Assembly: GCA_012960155.1 (NCBI GenBank)
Contig: DUBU01000025.1
Span: forward strand, 23,883 to 70,618
DNA from: Micavibrio sp.
GTDB lineage: Bacteria > Pseudomonadota > Alphaproteobacteria > Micavibrionales > Micavibrionaceae
DNA: 46,736 nt
Direction: 5' to 3'
Position numbers and translations under genes: made by a program. The notes beneath the pieces are model-generated. The model was not told the DNA's origin. It was given only the letters and a program-made list of their open reading frames with translations, and searched no databases. Of the stretch, positions 1 to 8,024 are shown in pieces (the stretch's first letter is position 1; each line of letters begins with the position of its first letter).

Positions 1-1
1 T

Positions 2-901
2 GATTTTGAGCAACGTGTCTCGAATGACAATGAAAAAAGCTGGCAGATCATCGACATGCTCCGCAGCGAATGCGAGAAAAACGGTACGATCTTCAAGCTC
101 GAAACCAGTATCCAATCCATTGAAAAACAAGAAGAGTCCTTCCTTGTTACTACGGAAAGCGATACGTATCGGACACAATCTTTAGTGGTCGCTTGCGGTG
201 GATTATCGATCCCAAAAATCGGTGCCACAGGCTTTGGCTACGATATCGCCAAACAATTCGGCCTGAACATCATCCCGACCCGCGCCGCCCTCGTCCCGCT
301 AACATTTGACGAAGAATTACTAAGTAAAACCAAAGAGTTATCAGGCATCAGCGTCGACGCAAAAGTAAACGCAGGCAAAGGAAGTTTTGCTGAAGGACTG
401 CTATTTACGCATAAAGGCCTGTCGGGTCCATCGATCTTGCAGGTGTCATCATACTGGCAGGACAACACTGCTGTAACTGTTGACATGCTGCCATCAGAAC
501 AAATTGAGGATGTTTTGAAAAAGGCGAAAAATGGCAGCCCGAAAAAGCAAATCCAGAACATCATCGCACAATATCTGCCCCAGCGCCTTGCTGATATGAT
601 CACGGATACGCATAACGTGACAGGCAAGAATATGGCCGACCTATCCGATAAAACCATCACGTCACTCGCCCAAAACATAAATGCCTGGAAGATCATTCCG
701 AACGGCACCGAAGGCTACCGCACAGCCGAAGTCACCATCGGCGGCGTTGACACCAAAGAGCTATCCAGCCAAACCATGGAAGCTCGAAAAGTCTCAGGCC
801 TCTACTTTATCGGCGAAGTCGTCGATGTCACAGGCCATCTCGGCGGCCATAACTTCCAATGGGCATGGGCATCAGGCCACGCCGCAGGACAAGCCGTATA
901 A
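2..901 (+). CDS. HI0933/YhiN-family FAD-dependent oxidoreductase, 5' truncated by window
   Basis: Flavoprotein of the HI0933/YhiN (BaiN-like) family, whose physiological substrate is generally unknown. The frame is open to the first bases of the window, so the true start and the N-terminal FAD-binding Rossmann motif lie upstream; about 300 codons are visible. The interior FLAVoprotein signature AGGLSIPKIGATGFGY-like stretch is seen as a CGGLSIPKIGATGFGYD block, and the C-terminal FAD-contacting signature GLYFIGEVVDVTGHLGGHNF is typical, where the family normally reads GLYFAGEVLDVDG..GGYNFQ. The internal methionine at position 56 is not a credible start because the conserved reading continues upstream. 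It is tail-to-tail with the next gene, 4 bases apart. Family assignment is strong; the reaction is not inferable. Confidence 0.9.
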   Translation, partial: DFEQRVSNDNEKSWQIIDMLRSECEKNGTIFKLETSIQSIEKQEESFLVTTESDTYRTQSLVVACGGLSIPKIGATGFGYDIAKQFGLNIIPTRAALVPLTFDEELLSKTKELSGISVDAKVNAGKGSFAEGLLFTHKGLSGPSILQVSSYWQDNTAVTVDMLPSEQIEDVLKKAKNGSPKKQIQNIIAQYLPQRLADMITDTHNVTGKNMADLSDKTITSLAQNINAWKIIPNGTEGYRTAEVTIGGVDTKELSSQTMEARKVSGLYFIGEVVDVTGHLGGHNFQWAWASGHAAGQAV

Positions 902-905
902 CGAT

Positions 906-1517
906 TTAAGGATATGTGCGCAGCCGCGCCACAGAAAACACTTCGCGCAGACCAATCCGAGCGCGTTCAAGAATAGATCCGCGCATTGTCCAGCACTCCA
1001 CACGGCGCATACCGATGACCGCCGATGCCGCCACTAAAATACCGCAAACCGCGCCGAAATACGCGCCAACAATCAAATTATAAGTCAGACCAAAACCAGT
1101 CGCCCAGACAGCGGCTCGACTCATAAGCTCTCGGTTATCACGATCTATGTAATACGCAAGGTTGACCGTTGTCAGGCTCAGCAGCGGTAGCACATCATAC
1201 CACTGCGCATACTGCATTAAACCCACGCCCCAAATCACAGCTATAAAACAGCCGATCAAACACCGTACATAGCGTTTAGGGAAAAGCCCGAGACAACAAT
1301 CCTTACCTGCATTGCATAGGCTGGTATAGGCCGCCACATGTGCGCCCAGTAAAAAGAACTGGCACGCCCAAAGGATATTGGTCGGCACATAAAGTAGAAT
1401 TATATTCTTCGCGGACTTCACCTGCCATGCGTATAAACTCAGGCATAATGCGGCAAAACCAATCAGCTGCGCGAATAGAAAACTATTGTCCAAACCTCTC
1501 CCCTCAGTCATTACCAT
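906..1517 (-). CDS. YgjV-family inner membrane protein
   Basis: Polytopic membrane protein of about 203 residues with five or six hydrophobic segments, beginning with LFAQLIGFAALCLSLYAWQV and including a YVPTNILWACQFFLLG segment. The order, a short N-terminus, a helix ending in WQ, then a helix containing LW..QF, matches the YgjV (Imp-YgjV) family, whose function is not established. Two methionine codons (1517 and 1511) could start it; a purine-rich GAGGGGAGAGG lies inside the first codons instead of before them, so the start is uncertain. The C-terminal 30 residues are basic and probably cytoplasmic. It is convergent with the flavoprotein gene and divergent from trhO. Confidence 0.75.
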   Translation of the reverse strand: MVMTEGRGLDNSFLFAQLIGFAALCLSLYAWQVKSAKNIILLYVPTNILWACQFFLLGAHVAAYTSLCNAGKDCCLGLFPKRYVRCLIGCFIAVIWGVGLMQYAQWYDVLPLLSLTTVNLAYYIDRDNRELMSRAAVWATGFGLTYNLIVGAYFGAVCGILVAASAVIGMRRVECWTMRGSILERARIGLREVFSVARLRTYP

Positions 1518-1602
1518 AACGCAGGCAAGTTAAGAAAAGGTTTTCGGATATACGATACGAAATATCTTGAAAAGCGATGCTGAATTGCCTTATAACCGCC
1601 TT

Positions 1603-2502
1603 ATGAATTGGAAAGTTGCCGCATTATATTACTTTGTATCGCTGGACGACCTGCCACGCTTGCAGGCCGAAACAAAGGCTATGTGCGAAAAACACGGCAT
1701 CTGCGGCACATTGCTGCTCGCACCCGAAGGCATTAACGGCACTATTGCCGGCCGCCCTGACGGCCTAGACGCCATCATGGAATATCTGGATGACACATTT
1801 CAGGTAAACCAAGGCGAAGTGAAATATTCCGAAGCTTCTGAAAAGCCGTTCATCCGCATGAAAGTGCGCCTGAAAAAAGAAATCGTTACACTGCGCGCGC
1901 CAGAGGCCGACCCGTCCAAAAACGTCGGTACCTATGTCGAGCCGAAAGACTGGAACAATCTGGTCAATGATCCTGAAATGATCATGATCGATACGCGCAA
2001 CATCTATGAAACAAAAATCGGTATGTTTGAAAACGCGGTTGATCCGAACACAAACAGCTTTACCGAGTTCAAAGATTACGTTTCCAAAAATCTTGATCCA
2101 CAAAAGAACAAGAAAGTGGCTATGTACTGCACAGGCGGCATCCGCTGTGAAAAAGCCTCAAGCTACATGCTGGCACAAGGGTTCGAGGAAGTTTACCACC
2201 TTAAAGGCGGCATTCTGAAATATCTGGAGACCATCCCTGCCGATGAAAGCACATGGAAAGGCAGCTGCTTCGTTTTTGACAAGCGCGTTGCCGTTGAACA
2301 TGGTCTGAAGGAAAGCGAACACAAGCTTTGCTATGGCTGCCGTGAGCCTTTAGAGCCTGAAGATCTGCGCTCTGACGCGTTCGAACTGGGCGTATCATGT
2401 CCGCACTGCATTGACGCTCTGGACGAAGACCGTGCAGAGCGTCTGCGCATGCGCCAGAGACAAATTGACGCAGGCCACATTGAAATAGCGGCCGACGCAT
2501 AA
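1603..2502 (+). CDS. trhO: tRNA uridine(34) hydroxylase TrhO (rhodanese-like)
   Basis: TrhO (YceA family) performs oxygen-dependent hydroxylation of the wobble uridine of tRNA in 5-hydroxyuridine synthesis. The protein has the N-terminal acylphosphatase-like/UPF0176 region (KVAALYYF...LAPEGINGTI), the central rhodanese domain with the loop YCTGGIRCEKAS carrying the catalytic cysteine, and a C-terminal cysteine-rich tail (CYGC...CPHC) that looks metal-binding. A TTG codon at 1567 would add 12 residues, but family members begin close to MxxKVAALY, so the ATG at 1603 is preferred; neither start has a clear Shine-Dalgarno sequence. The GST gene starts 13 bases downstream on the same strand, suggesting co-transcription. 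Confidence 0.92.
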   Translation: MNWKVAALYYFVSLDDLPRLQAETKAMCEKHGICGTLLLAPEGINGTIAGRPDGLDAIMEYLDDTFQVNQGEVKYSEASEKPFIRMKVRLKKEIVTLRAPEADPSKNVGTYVEPKDWNNLVNDPEMIMIDTRNIYETKIGMFENAVDPNTNSFTEFKDYVSKNLDPQKNKKVAMYCTGGIRCEKASSYMLAQGFEEVYHLKGGILKYLETIPADESTWKGSCFVFDKRVAVEHGLKESEHKLCYGCREPLEPEDLRSDAFELGVSCPHCIDALDEDRAERLRMRQRQIDAGHIEIAADA

Positions 2503-2515
2503 TATATTCACTCTT

Positions 2516-3187
2516 ATGAGTGATAACGCGATTAATACACCAGACAAACACCCTATCCTGTATTCGTTCCGCCGCTGCCCGTATGCGATGCGCGCAAGGC
2601 TAAGCCTGTATTATGCGGGCATAACGGTCGAACTACGAGAGGTCGTATTAAAAGACAAACCCGAACCAATGCTGACGGCCTCGCCCAAAGGCACAGTACC
2701 TGTTCTAATCCCGAGCAAAGATAAAGTGATTGATGAAAGTTACGACATCATGCATTGGGCGCTGTCTCAAAAAGACCCGCAGCAATTCTATGTGACCGAT
2801 CTGGATGAAACGAACGACCTTGTCGCTCGTAACGATAATGAATTCAAAAAAGCGCTAGACCGTTATAAATATCCGAACCGTTACCCTGACGAAGATTGCA
2901 GCGGCGCGCGCGATATATGCGAAGCCTATTTTGCGGACCTGAATGCCCGACTTGAAAAGCATCGCTACCTAATGGGACAAGATCTTAAACTAGCTGACAT
3001 CGCCATCTTCCCTTTCGTCAGACAAGCCGCCAATGTCGATAAATACTGGTTTGAAGGATTAGATATGCCCCGCCTGCATCAATGGCTCGGTGAGAATACA
3101 AACAGTAAAGCCTTTAGCGCCGTCATGCCCAAATTCGACCAATGGAAAGAAGGTCAGCCTCCCCTTCTGCTAGCGCCGTGGGGCTAA
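2516..3187 (+). CDS. glutathione S-transferase family protein
   Basis: A 223-residue cytosolic glutathione transferase-type protein. The N-terminal thioredoxin-fold domain contains RRCPYAMRARLSLYYAG with a CPYA motif (Cys21), as in omega- or beta-like and glutaredoxin-2-like enzymes in which Cys rather than Ser or Tyr contacts glutathione. The cis-proline region reads PKGTVPVLI and is followed by DESYDIMHW, matching the usual glutathione gamma-glutamyl binding turn (ES). The all-alpha C-terminal domain follows (LADIAIFPFVRQ). It lies 13 bases after trhO and is probably co-transcribed. The substrate cannot be inferred; glutathione-dependent thiol transfer is the most natural guess for a CPYA enzyme. 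Confidence 0.88.
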   Translation: MSDNAINTPDKHPILYSFRRCPYAMRARLSLYYAGITVELREVVLKDKPEPMLTASPKGTVPVLIPSKDKVIDESYDIMHWALSQKDPQQFYVTDLDETNDLVARNDNEFKKALDRYKYPNRYPDEDCSGARDICEAYFADLNARLEKHRYLMGQDLKLADIAIFPFVRQAANVDKYWFEGLDMPRLHQWLGENTNSKAFSAVMPKFDQWKEGQPPLLLAPWG

Positions 3188-3200
3188 GAAAAAACGAGCT

Positions 3201-3968
3201 TTAACCTTCACTATTCAGGTAAAGCTCCCACAGATCCATTTCACGCTCCAGAACTTCGTCTTCGATAACGTCGTAGTTATTTTCGATGAAGCGATCGATC
3301 TGAACAGCTTCAGGGTCAGCACTGCCATCAACGACAGCGTTTGTCACAGATCTGCTGTTAACCTCGGGCTCAGGCATCGCGGTTGAACGCGCATCCGCTG
3401 TTTCCCACAAAGAAATGATCTCGCGCTGCTTTAAGTCTTCTGCCAGAGCTTGCTCCCAAGTTGAGAATAAGCGCTGCTCTTCTTGAACAAGCGTTGCGGA
3501 AACATCCTCTGTAACTGCACTATCTTCAGCAGCCATCGCCAGCTCCACAGGCTGCACATCTTCTGCCACCGGAGTTTGCGTTTGCGGCTGCATCAACATC
3601 ATAAGCATTAACGACGCCGCAATTGCTGCCCCGCCACCCCAATAGTAGGCCATACCCATCTTGCGCTTTGCAGCCTTATCTTTGGCATCAGCAAAACCTA
3701 CAACTTTGTTTTTCTCGATCTGCGCAGATGTCTTTTTAATCAGCGCATCGACATCAAGATCTTCGGGCACCTTATAGGACGCCAGAACAGTATCCAATGA
3801 CTGTGCCTGCTCATAAGCATCTTTCACGCTATCGTTTTTCTCCAAAAACTCTTGCGCCTCTGCAACATCATAGCCATCCCAGCGTGCAAAATCCGCACCA
3901 TGGATAGAGAGCTTCTCTAAAAAGAGAGCCTTGGTCATCGGCTGTTTGTTATCATTAGTTCTACTCAT
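3201..3968 (-). CDS. probable membrane anti-sigma factor
   Basis: A 255-residue protein with one membrane helix (about residues 107-127, YYWGGGAAIAASLMLMMLM), an N-terminal cytoplasmic part and a long acidic periplasmic C-terminal part. The N-terminal segment (GADFARWDGYDVAEAQEFLE) resembles the xxPARW-(A/E)-rich motif common in alphaproteobacterial anti-sigma proteins encoded beside ECF sigma genes. Its start overlaps the stop of the sigma gene by 4 bases (ATGA), implying translational coupling. From context it should hold the sigma factor inactive until a periplasmic signal arrives. No zinc-binding HxxxCxxC anti-sigma motif is seen, so it is not a classic ZAS protein. The anti-sigma role is inferred mainly from topology and position. 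Confidence 0.7.
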   Translation of the reverse strand: MSRTNDNKQPMTKALFLEKLSIHGADFARWDGYDVAEAQEFLEKNDSVKDAYEQAQSLDTVLASYKVPEDLDVDALIKKTSAQIEKNKVVGFADAKDKAAKRKMGMAYYWGGGAAIAASLMLMMLMQPQTQTPVAEDVQPVELAMAAEDSAVTEDVSATLVQEEQRLFSTWEQALAEDLKQREIISLWETADARSTAMPEPEVNSRSVTNAVVDGSADPEAVQIDRFIENNYDVIEDEVLEREMDLWELYLNSEG

Positions 3969-4561
3969 GACACCAATACCTCTTTGTAAGGTTGTAATTT
4001 ATCCTGTAAGGCTTTACGCGCACGCACCAGCAAACCCTCCACACCCTTAACGGTGGTATCCATGATTTTAGCGGCTTCCGCGTTACTCAGGCCTTCAAAA
4101 TGGCACAGCACAAGCGCCGCGCGCTGACGCTCGGGCAAGTCATTTATGGCATCGTGCAACATGGCCTGGGTTTCATCCTGCTCCATCTTGGCACGAGCGC
4201 TTTGCTCATCATCTGCTGTAATATTATCGATCAACTCGACATGTCCTTTTTTCTCACGACGCTTGTGATCGATACAGGTGTTATATGTTAGACGATACAT
4301 CCATGTACTTACAGATGCGCCCTTAGTCTCATCCCATAGATCGGCTTTATTCCAGACCTTGATCAGAGCTTCCTGCACGATATCTTCGGCATCGCTTTGT
4401 TGTGGAAACATGCGATATGCAACAGAAAAAAGCATATTGGTATACTTCGCCGCCAGCGCTTCAAACGCAACACTGTCGCCCTTAGCTACCTTAGCGATAA
4501 GAACACTATCATCTTCAGCATTCTCATCGACCTTATTGGCATTTTTTGCACTATCTGTCAT
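3965..4561 (-). CDS. ECF-family RNA polymerase sigma factor
   Basis: An extracytoplasmic-function sigma-70 factor of 198 residues. Region 2 is visible as FEALAAKYTNMLFSVAYRMF followed by DAEDIVQEALIKVW (the -10 recognition helix), and region 4 as LPERQRAALVLCHFEGLSNA then EAAKIMDTTVKGVEGLLVRA (the -35 helix-turn-helix). The start is placed at 4561 rather than 4579 because GGAAGGAG lies 8 to 9 bases before the 4561 ATG, in a run that would otherwise be coding. It sits between a periplasmic helical protein upstream and a membrane anti-sigma downstream (4-base overlap), as expected for a regulon that senses envelope or metal stress. The two bases of evidence, domains and operon, agree. Confidence 0.93.
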   Translation of the reverse strand: MTDSAKNANKVDENAEDDSVLIAKVAKGDSVAFEALAAKYTNMLFSVAYRMFPQQSDAEDIVQEALIKVWNKADLWDETKGASVSTWMYRLTYNTCIDHKRREKKGHVELIDNITADDEQSARAKMEQDETQAMLHDAINDLPERQRAALVLCHFEGLSNAEAAKIMDTTVKGVEGLLVRARKALQDKLQPYKEVLVS

Positions 4562-4630
4562 GCATAACGCTCCTTCCACACCCGTCTCTCACACCCTTAT
4601 TATGAGAGTTTGCCGTTTATCCGGCGATCA

Positions 4631-4650
4631 GTGCCCGCACAAGCGGACAC
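4631..4650 (-). other. intercistronic hairpin
   Basis: On the minus strand GTGTCCGC, a TTGT loop and GCGGGCAC form an 8-pair stem with one G-T wobble. It lies between the periplasmic helical gene and the sigma gene. There is no T-run after it, so it is not a plain intrinsic terminator; it could stabilise the upstream message or reduce read-through into the sigma gene. Function is inference. Confidence 0.45.
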
Positions 4651-4663
4651 TGAAGCAGTTGGT

Positions 4664-5275
4664 TTAGCATTTTTCTTCGACCATCTTACAAGCCGGCTGC
4701 GCGCCGTCATCACAATGGCCTTTTGCTTTTTCACAGAACTCTGCGCGTTCTTCTTCAGAAGAATTTTCCCAGCGCTCTTCAAATTTTTCTTTGAATTCTT
4801 CGCGGCGTTCTTCACGCTTATCTTCCCACTCGGAACGAAGTTCTTTCATTTTTGCTTCGCGCTCTTCAGGAGACATGTCCTTCATTTCTTCACGCAAAGC
4901 TTTCATCTTCTCGTGACGTTCCTGCATTTTAGCGCGGGCCGCTTCCTGCTCTTCAGGTGGCAGCTGGCTAATACGCTCTTCCATCTTCGCACGCTTTTCT
5001 TCCCAGAACGCCTCGCGCTCCTCTGGGCTCATGTCCTTCATTTCTTCGCGTTTTTCATGCATACGCTTTTTGAATTCACCGCGCTCATGCTTTTTACCTT
5101 CCGCGCCATCAATCGCAGGCAACTCAGGCGCTGTATCTTCTACTTGAACGACAGGGCGCTCGTGTTTAGGACCTGGCAAAAAATCTAGTAAGCTGTTAGC
5201 GGCTTGTGCCTGTGGGCCAGCCATGAGAACACAGCACAATCCGGCAGCAGCCATAAGTTTAGGGAATGTAGTCAT
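4664..5275 (-). CDS. secreted charged helical protein (Spy/CnrX-like sensor candidate)
   Basis: A 203-residue exported protein. Residues 1-25 form a signal peptide ending AGPQAQA. The remainder is extremely rich in Glu, Lys, Arg and Met and should be a long alpha-helical bundle or coiled coil. The motif EEMKDMSPEEREA occurs at about residues 77-89 and again at 129-141, 52 residues apart, with LPPEEQEA between; such P-E-E-R/Q turns recall the LTxxQ turns of Spy/CpxP and the CnrX heavy-metal sensor family, but I cannot assign the family firmly. The C-terminus has four cysteines (181, 188, 196, 203) with His187, a plausible metal or disulfide cluster. It is the first gene of a sigma/anti-sigma operon, so a role as the periplasmic sensor or target of that system is inferred. 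Confidence 0.72.
   Translation of the reverse strand: MTTFPKLMAAAGLCCVLMAGPQAQAANSLLDFLPGPKHERPVVQVEDTAPELPAIDGAEGKKHERGEFKKRMHEKREEMKDMSPEEREAFWEEKRAKMEERISQLPPEEQEAARAKMQERHEKMKALREEMKDMSPEEREAKMKELRSEWEDKREERREEFKEKFEERWENSSEEERAEFCEKAKGHCDDGAQPACKMVEEKC
4874..5047 (-). repeat. internal direct repeat within the helical protein gene
   Basis: An identical 18-base stretch (minus-strand sense GAAGAAATGAAGGACATG) occurs at 4874-4891 and at 5030-5047, 156 bases apart, encoding the duplicated EEMKDM part of the protein motif. The 52-codon period suggests an internal duplication of a helical unit. Confidence 0.7.
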
Positions 5276-5403
5276 TTTTTAATCTCCATTTTATGCGTCA
5301 ATTGTAATGATAATTCTTATACGGCGTTCCAAACTCAACCCTTCACGCTTTCGAAAAATAATTCTATGGTGGTTAAGGCCATAAAGAAACAAGGAAAAAT
5401 CAA

Positions 5404-6714
5404 ATGCCTCAAAGTGCGCGCGGGAAAAGCCTAACAAAATCTACGCTCTTTATTATCAACCAACACCTCTGGCTAAAAATTCTTATCGGCATGGGCTTGG
5501 GGATAGGTTTAGGCATATTGTTATCTCCTGAAGGCGTTGCCATCGTAGATGCTAATACGGCATACACACTCGCCCCTTGGATAAAACTCCCCGGTGTTAT
5601 CTTCCTCGGTCTCATTCAAATGGTCATCGTTCCTTTGGTTGTTTGCTCTACTATATTGGGTATCGCCGATACCAATAATCTTGAAACAGTCAAACGTTTA
5701 GGTCTACGCATTGTTCCCTACTTCCTGACGACGACAGCCATAGCAGTAACAATCGGCATTGTATTAGTGCAGTTTATTAACCCGGGCAGTTACATAGATC
5801 AGAGCTACGTACAAGCGGCCATGGCATCCGGCACGGCAGACAGCCTAATAGCAGGGCGCAGCCTATCGGATCTGACTATTCCCGACAGACTGGCAAATAT
5901 GATCCCGACCAACCCTGCGCAAGCTTCCCTTGAACGCAATATGTTGCAGATCGTTGTAGCCTCTATTTTGGTGGGCCTCGCGCTTTTGACCATAGCGCCA
6001 AAGAACGGCAAGCCCTTCAAAGATTTGTGCCTATCAGGCCAAATGATCACTATGAAAATCGTAAGCTGGGCCATGGCCATAGCGCCTTATGCGGTTTTCG
6101 GTCTTTTATGTGACATTACAATTCGCATTGGTATGTCCTCCCTGCTCAGCGTTGCCGTATATATGGGCACGGTGCTGGCAGGCCTGTTTTGTATGTTCTG
6201 CGTTTACTGCCTAATCGTGAAATTGGTTGCAGGGCGATCCATAAAAGATTTCCTGATTGGTATACGCGAAGTACAGCTACTGGCATTTTCTACATCCAGC
6301 TCGGCCGCCACAATGCCGTTCAGCATAAAAGCAGCTGAAGAAAAACTCGGTATTTCTGAAGAAGTCAGCCGCTTTGTTGTACCGCTTGGCGCGACAATTA
6401 ACATGGATGGCACCGCCCTTTACCAGGCCATCGCAGCTCTCTTCCTCTGTCAGGTGTTTGGTGTAGACCTCAACGCATCAGAGATCACACTACTATTGCT
6501 GACAACGGTAGGTGCCTCAATCGGCACGCCAGCTATGCCGGGTGTCGGCATCGTGGTGCTTGCCACCATCCTGACCGGCATCGGCGTTCCGCCAACAGGT
6601 ATAGCTCTCATTCTGGGCGTAGACCGTATACTGGATATGTGCCGCACAACCATCAACGTGACGGGCGATCTGACAGCAACAACTGTCATGCAAAGATGGC
6701 TTAAGACCAAATAA
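5404..6714 (+). CDS. dicarboxylate/amino acid:cation symporter (DAACS family)
   Basis: A 436-residue inner-membrane secondary transporter of the DctA/GltP/SLC1 family that moves C4-dicarboxylates or acidic amino acids with sodium or protons. Eight membrane helices and two re-entrant loops are expected; the hallmark serine-rich hairpin reads AFSTSSSAATMPFS and is followed by the cation/substrate motif GATINMDGTALYQAIAALF and by the second hairpin IGTPAMPGVGIVVL. The C-terminal helix contains DRILDMCRTTINVTGD, where the conserved Asp, Arg and Asn bind substrate in this family. AAGGA lies 8 bases before the ATG at 5404. Whether the substrate is dicarboxylate or glutamate cannot be decided here. 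Confidence 0.93.
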   Translation: MPQSARGKSLTKSTLFIINQHLWLKILIGMGLGIGLGILLSPEGVAIVDANTAYTLAPWIKLPGVIFLGLIQMVIVPLVVCSTILGIADTNNLETVKRLGLRIVPYFLTTTAIAVTIGIVLVQFINPGSYIDQSYVQAAMASGTADSLIAGRSLSDLTIPDRLANMIPTNPAQASLERNMLQIVVASILVGLALLTIAPKNGKPFKDLCLSGQMITMKIVSWAMAIAPYAVFGLLCDITIRIGMSSLLSVAVYMGTVLAGLFCMFCVYCLIVKLVAGRSIKDFLIGIREVQLLAFSTSSSAATMPFSIKAAEEKLGISEEVSRFVVPLGATINMDGTALYQAIAALFLCQVFGVDLNASEITLLLLTTVGASIGTPAMPGVGIVVLATILTGIGVPPTGIALILGVDRILDMCRTTINVTGDLTATTVMQRWLKTK

Positions 6715-6728
6715 GATTAGAAGACTCT

Positions 6729-7826
6729 TTAAATAGGAGCTAAATCAATAACGATGCGGTGCCCTTGCGGACCACCTGGCATCAAGGCTTGCGCCCAAAG
6801 CACCTGAGCAGGTTCTTTAAGCTGCATAATCAGCTGGTGGCCGCCATTATTATCAGAGACAACACTGTATGAAGAGACAAGCGGTGAGTTCGTTATGTCC
6901 ATGGACTCTGAACCGCGCCAGCCTGTTTGTGGCATCTCAATCACAAGAAGCTTCTCGCTATTGTCGATATCGTAGCGGAAAGTGACTTGGTCGCTCGTAT
7001 CTAACACGAGGCGTGTTTTATCTGCGTGCTCACCAAAACGTAGATTGCGCACAAACACACCTGAAGCACCATTCTGCACATTTGCTGTCGGCATAGCTGC
7101 AGGTGTTACTGATACACTTGGTTCTGGCGCAGGTGCGTTAATAGTCGCAGGCGCAGTAGCCGTCGGAGCAGCAGCAGGCTCTACAGCTGCAACTTGCTGT
7201 GCCGCACGTTTTTGGCGCTCTTGCTGCTCATACCAGGACACATCATGGGTAGCCGCTTTAGGCGATGCTGCAACAGCAGGCTCTTCAGCAACATAGTCGC
7301 TCTCAGCGTCATAATCTTCATAAGACTCTCCCGCCTGCACTGGCATTGGTGCACTCTGCGGCACAGGAGGCGTTGCCAAAGAAACAGGTTGTGCAGCAGC
7401 TTGCATCGGTGGCATTGCGGCTCTCGCAGCGCCTGCAGCTGGCTGAATATGTGCAAGCGCCTCATTCAAATCACCTTGAGCAGCCGCAAGCTTGGCTACG
7501 GCTGGCATCATTGTTCTGAGCTCATTGCGCAAATTCGCAACTTCAGCTTCTAGCTGGGCAATACGCTGCGCCGACGCCTCATCAATATTCAGCCCCATTG
7601 GCTGCTGATGCGAAGGCACTTGAGCGGCCTGTGTCACATTTGGGTTATTCTGCAACCACGTACCACCTGAAGTCTCGACAACCTGCCCCTGAGATCCTGG
7701 AGGCGGAGCGGCAGACGCCGTCTTATCCTCTTTAGGAGGCCAGTTTTCAAACCATGTACAACCGCTCAACAAGCCAATACATACGCCTGTCAAAAGACTG
7801 TTTCTGATAATAGAAGATAGTTTCAT
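6729..7826 (-). CDS. AMIN-domain lipoprotein
   Basis: A 365-residue lipoprotein. The signal peptide ends in the lipobox LLSGC with lipidated Cys23. Residues about 75-110 (AQRIAQLEAEVANLRNELRT) form a short coiled coil, residues about 130-250 are an Ala/Pro/Gln-rich low-complexity linker, and the last 110 residues (VRNLRFGEHADKTRLVLDTS onwards) look like an AMIN domain, the module that localises amidases and secretins to peptidoglycan at the septum or cell poles. No amidase catalytic domain is attached, so this is a stand-alone anchor or adaptor for the envelope. It is convergent with the symporter gene, 14 bases apart. AMIN assignment is from motif memory. Confidence 0.75.
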   Translation of the reverse strand: MKLSSIIRNSLLTGVCIGLLSGCTWFENWPPKEDKTASAAPPPGSQGQVVETSGGTWLQNNPNVTQAAQVPSHQQPMGLNIDEASAQRIAQLEAEVANLRNELRTMMPAVAKLAAAQGDLNEALAHIQPAAGAARAAMPPMQAAAQPVSLATPPVPQSAPMPVQAGESYEDYDAESDYVAEEPAVAASPKAATHDVSWYEQQERQKRAAQQVAAVEPAAAPTATAPATINAPAPEPSVSVTPAAMPTANVQNGASGVFVRNLRFGEHADKTRLVLDTSDQVTFRYDIDNSEKLLVIEMPQTGWRGSESMDITNSPLVSSYSVVSDNNGGHQLIMQLKEPAQVLWAQALMPGGPQGHRIVIDLAPI

Positions 7827-7976
7827 GCAAGCCCGCTCTGAGATTTCAGGTGAATAGATTCGCTTATCTATAAGGCTATCGGGTGCTCTCGATTCGGGTC
7901 AAGGAAGCCCTTACTATTACTAACCTTTATCCACATCAAGCAAACACAGTAAACCCAATCTTAACGACTTAGGGTG

Positions 7977-7982
7977 TATAAT
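7977..7982 (+). promoter_or_regulatory. candidate -10 element
   Basis: A perfect TATAAT lies 42 bases before the ATG at 8025. No good -35 box is at the right distance, so the call is tentative. It would give a leader of roughly 35 bases. Confidence 0.4.
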
Positions 7983-8024
7983 TAAGGGATACACTAAAAT
8001 TCAGCTCAGCGGCGGGGAGACTCA

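Noticed and set aside
4610-5188. Long plus-strand open frame opposite the helical protein gene
   Set aside because: It is antisense to a strongly biased Glu/Lys gene, reads as Phe/Leu/Arg-rich shadow translation and has no ribosome binding site.
5310-5330. GGAAC on the minus strand before the helical gene as an autoregulated ECF promoter
   Set aside because: The -35-like GGAAC is present, but no CGTT- or GTC-like -10 lies 16-17 bases downstream, so it is not claimed as a promoter.
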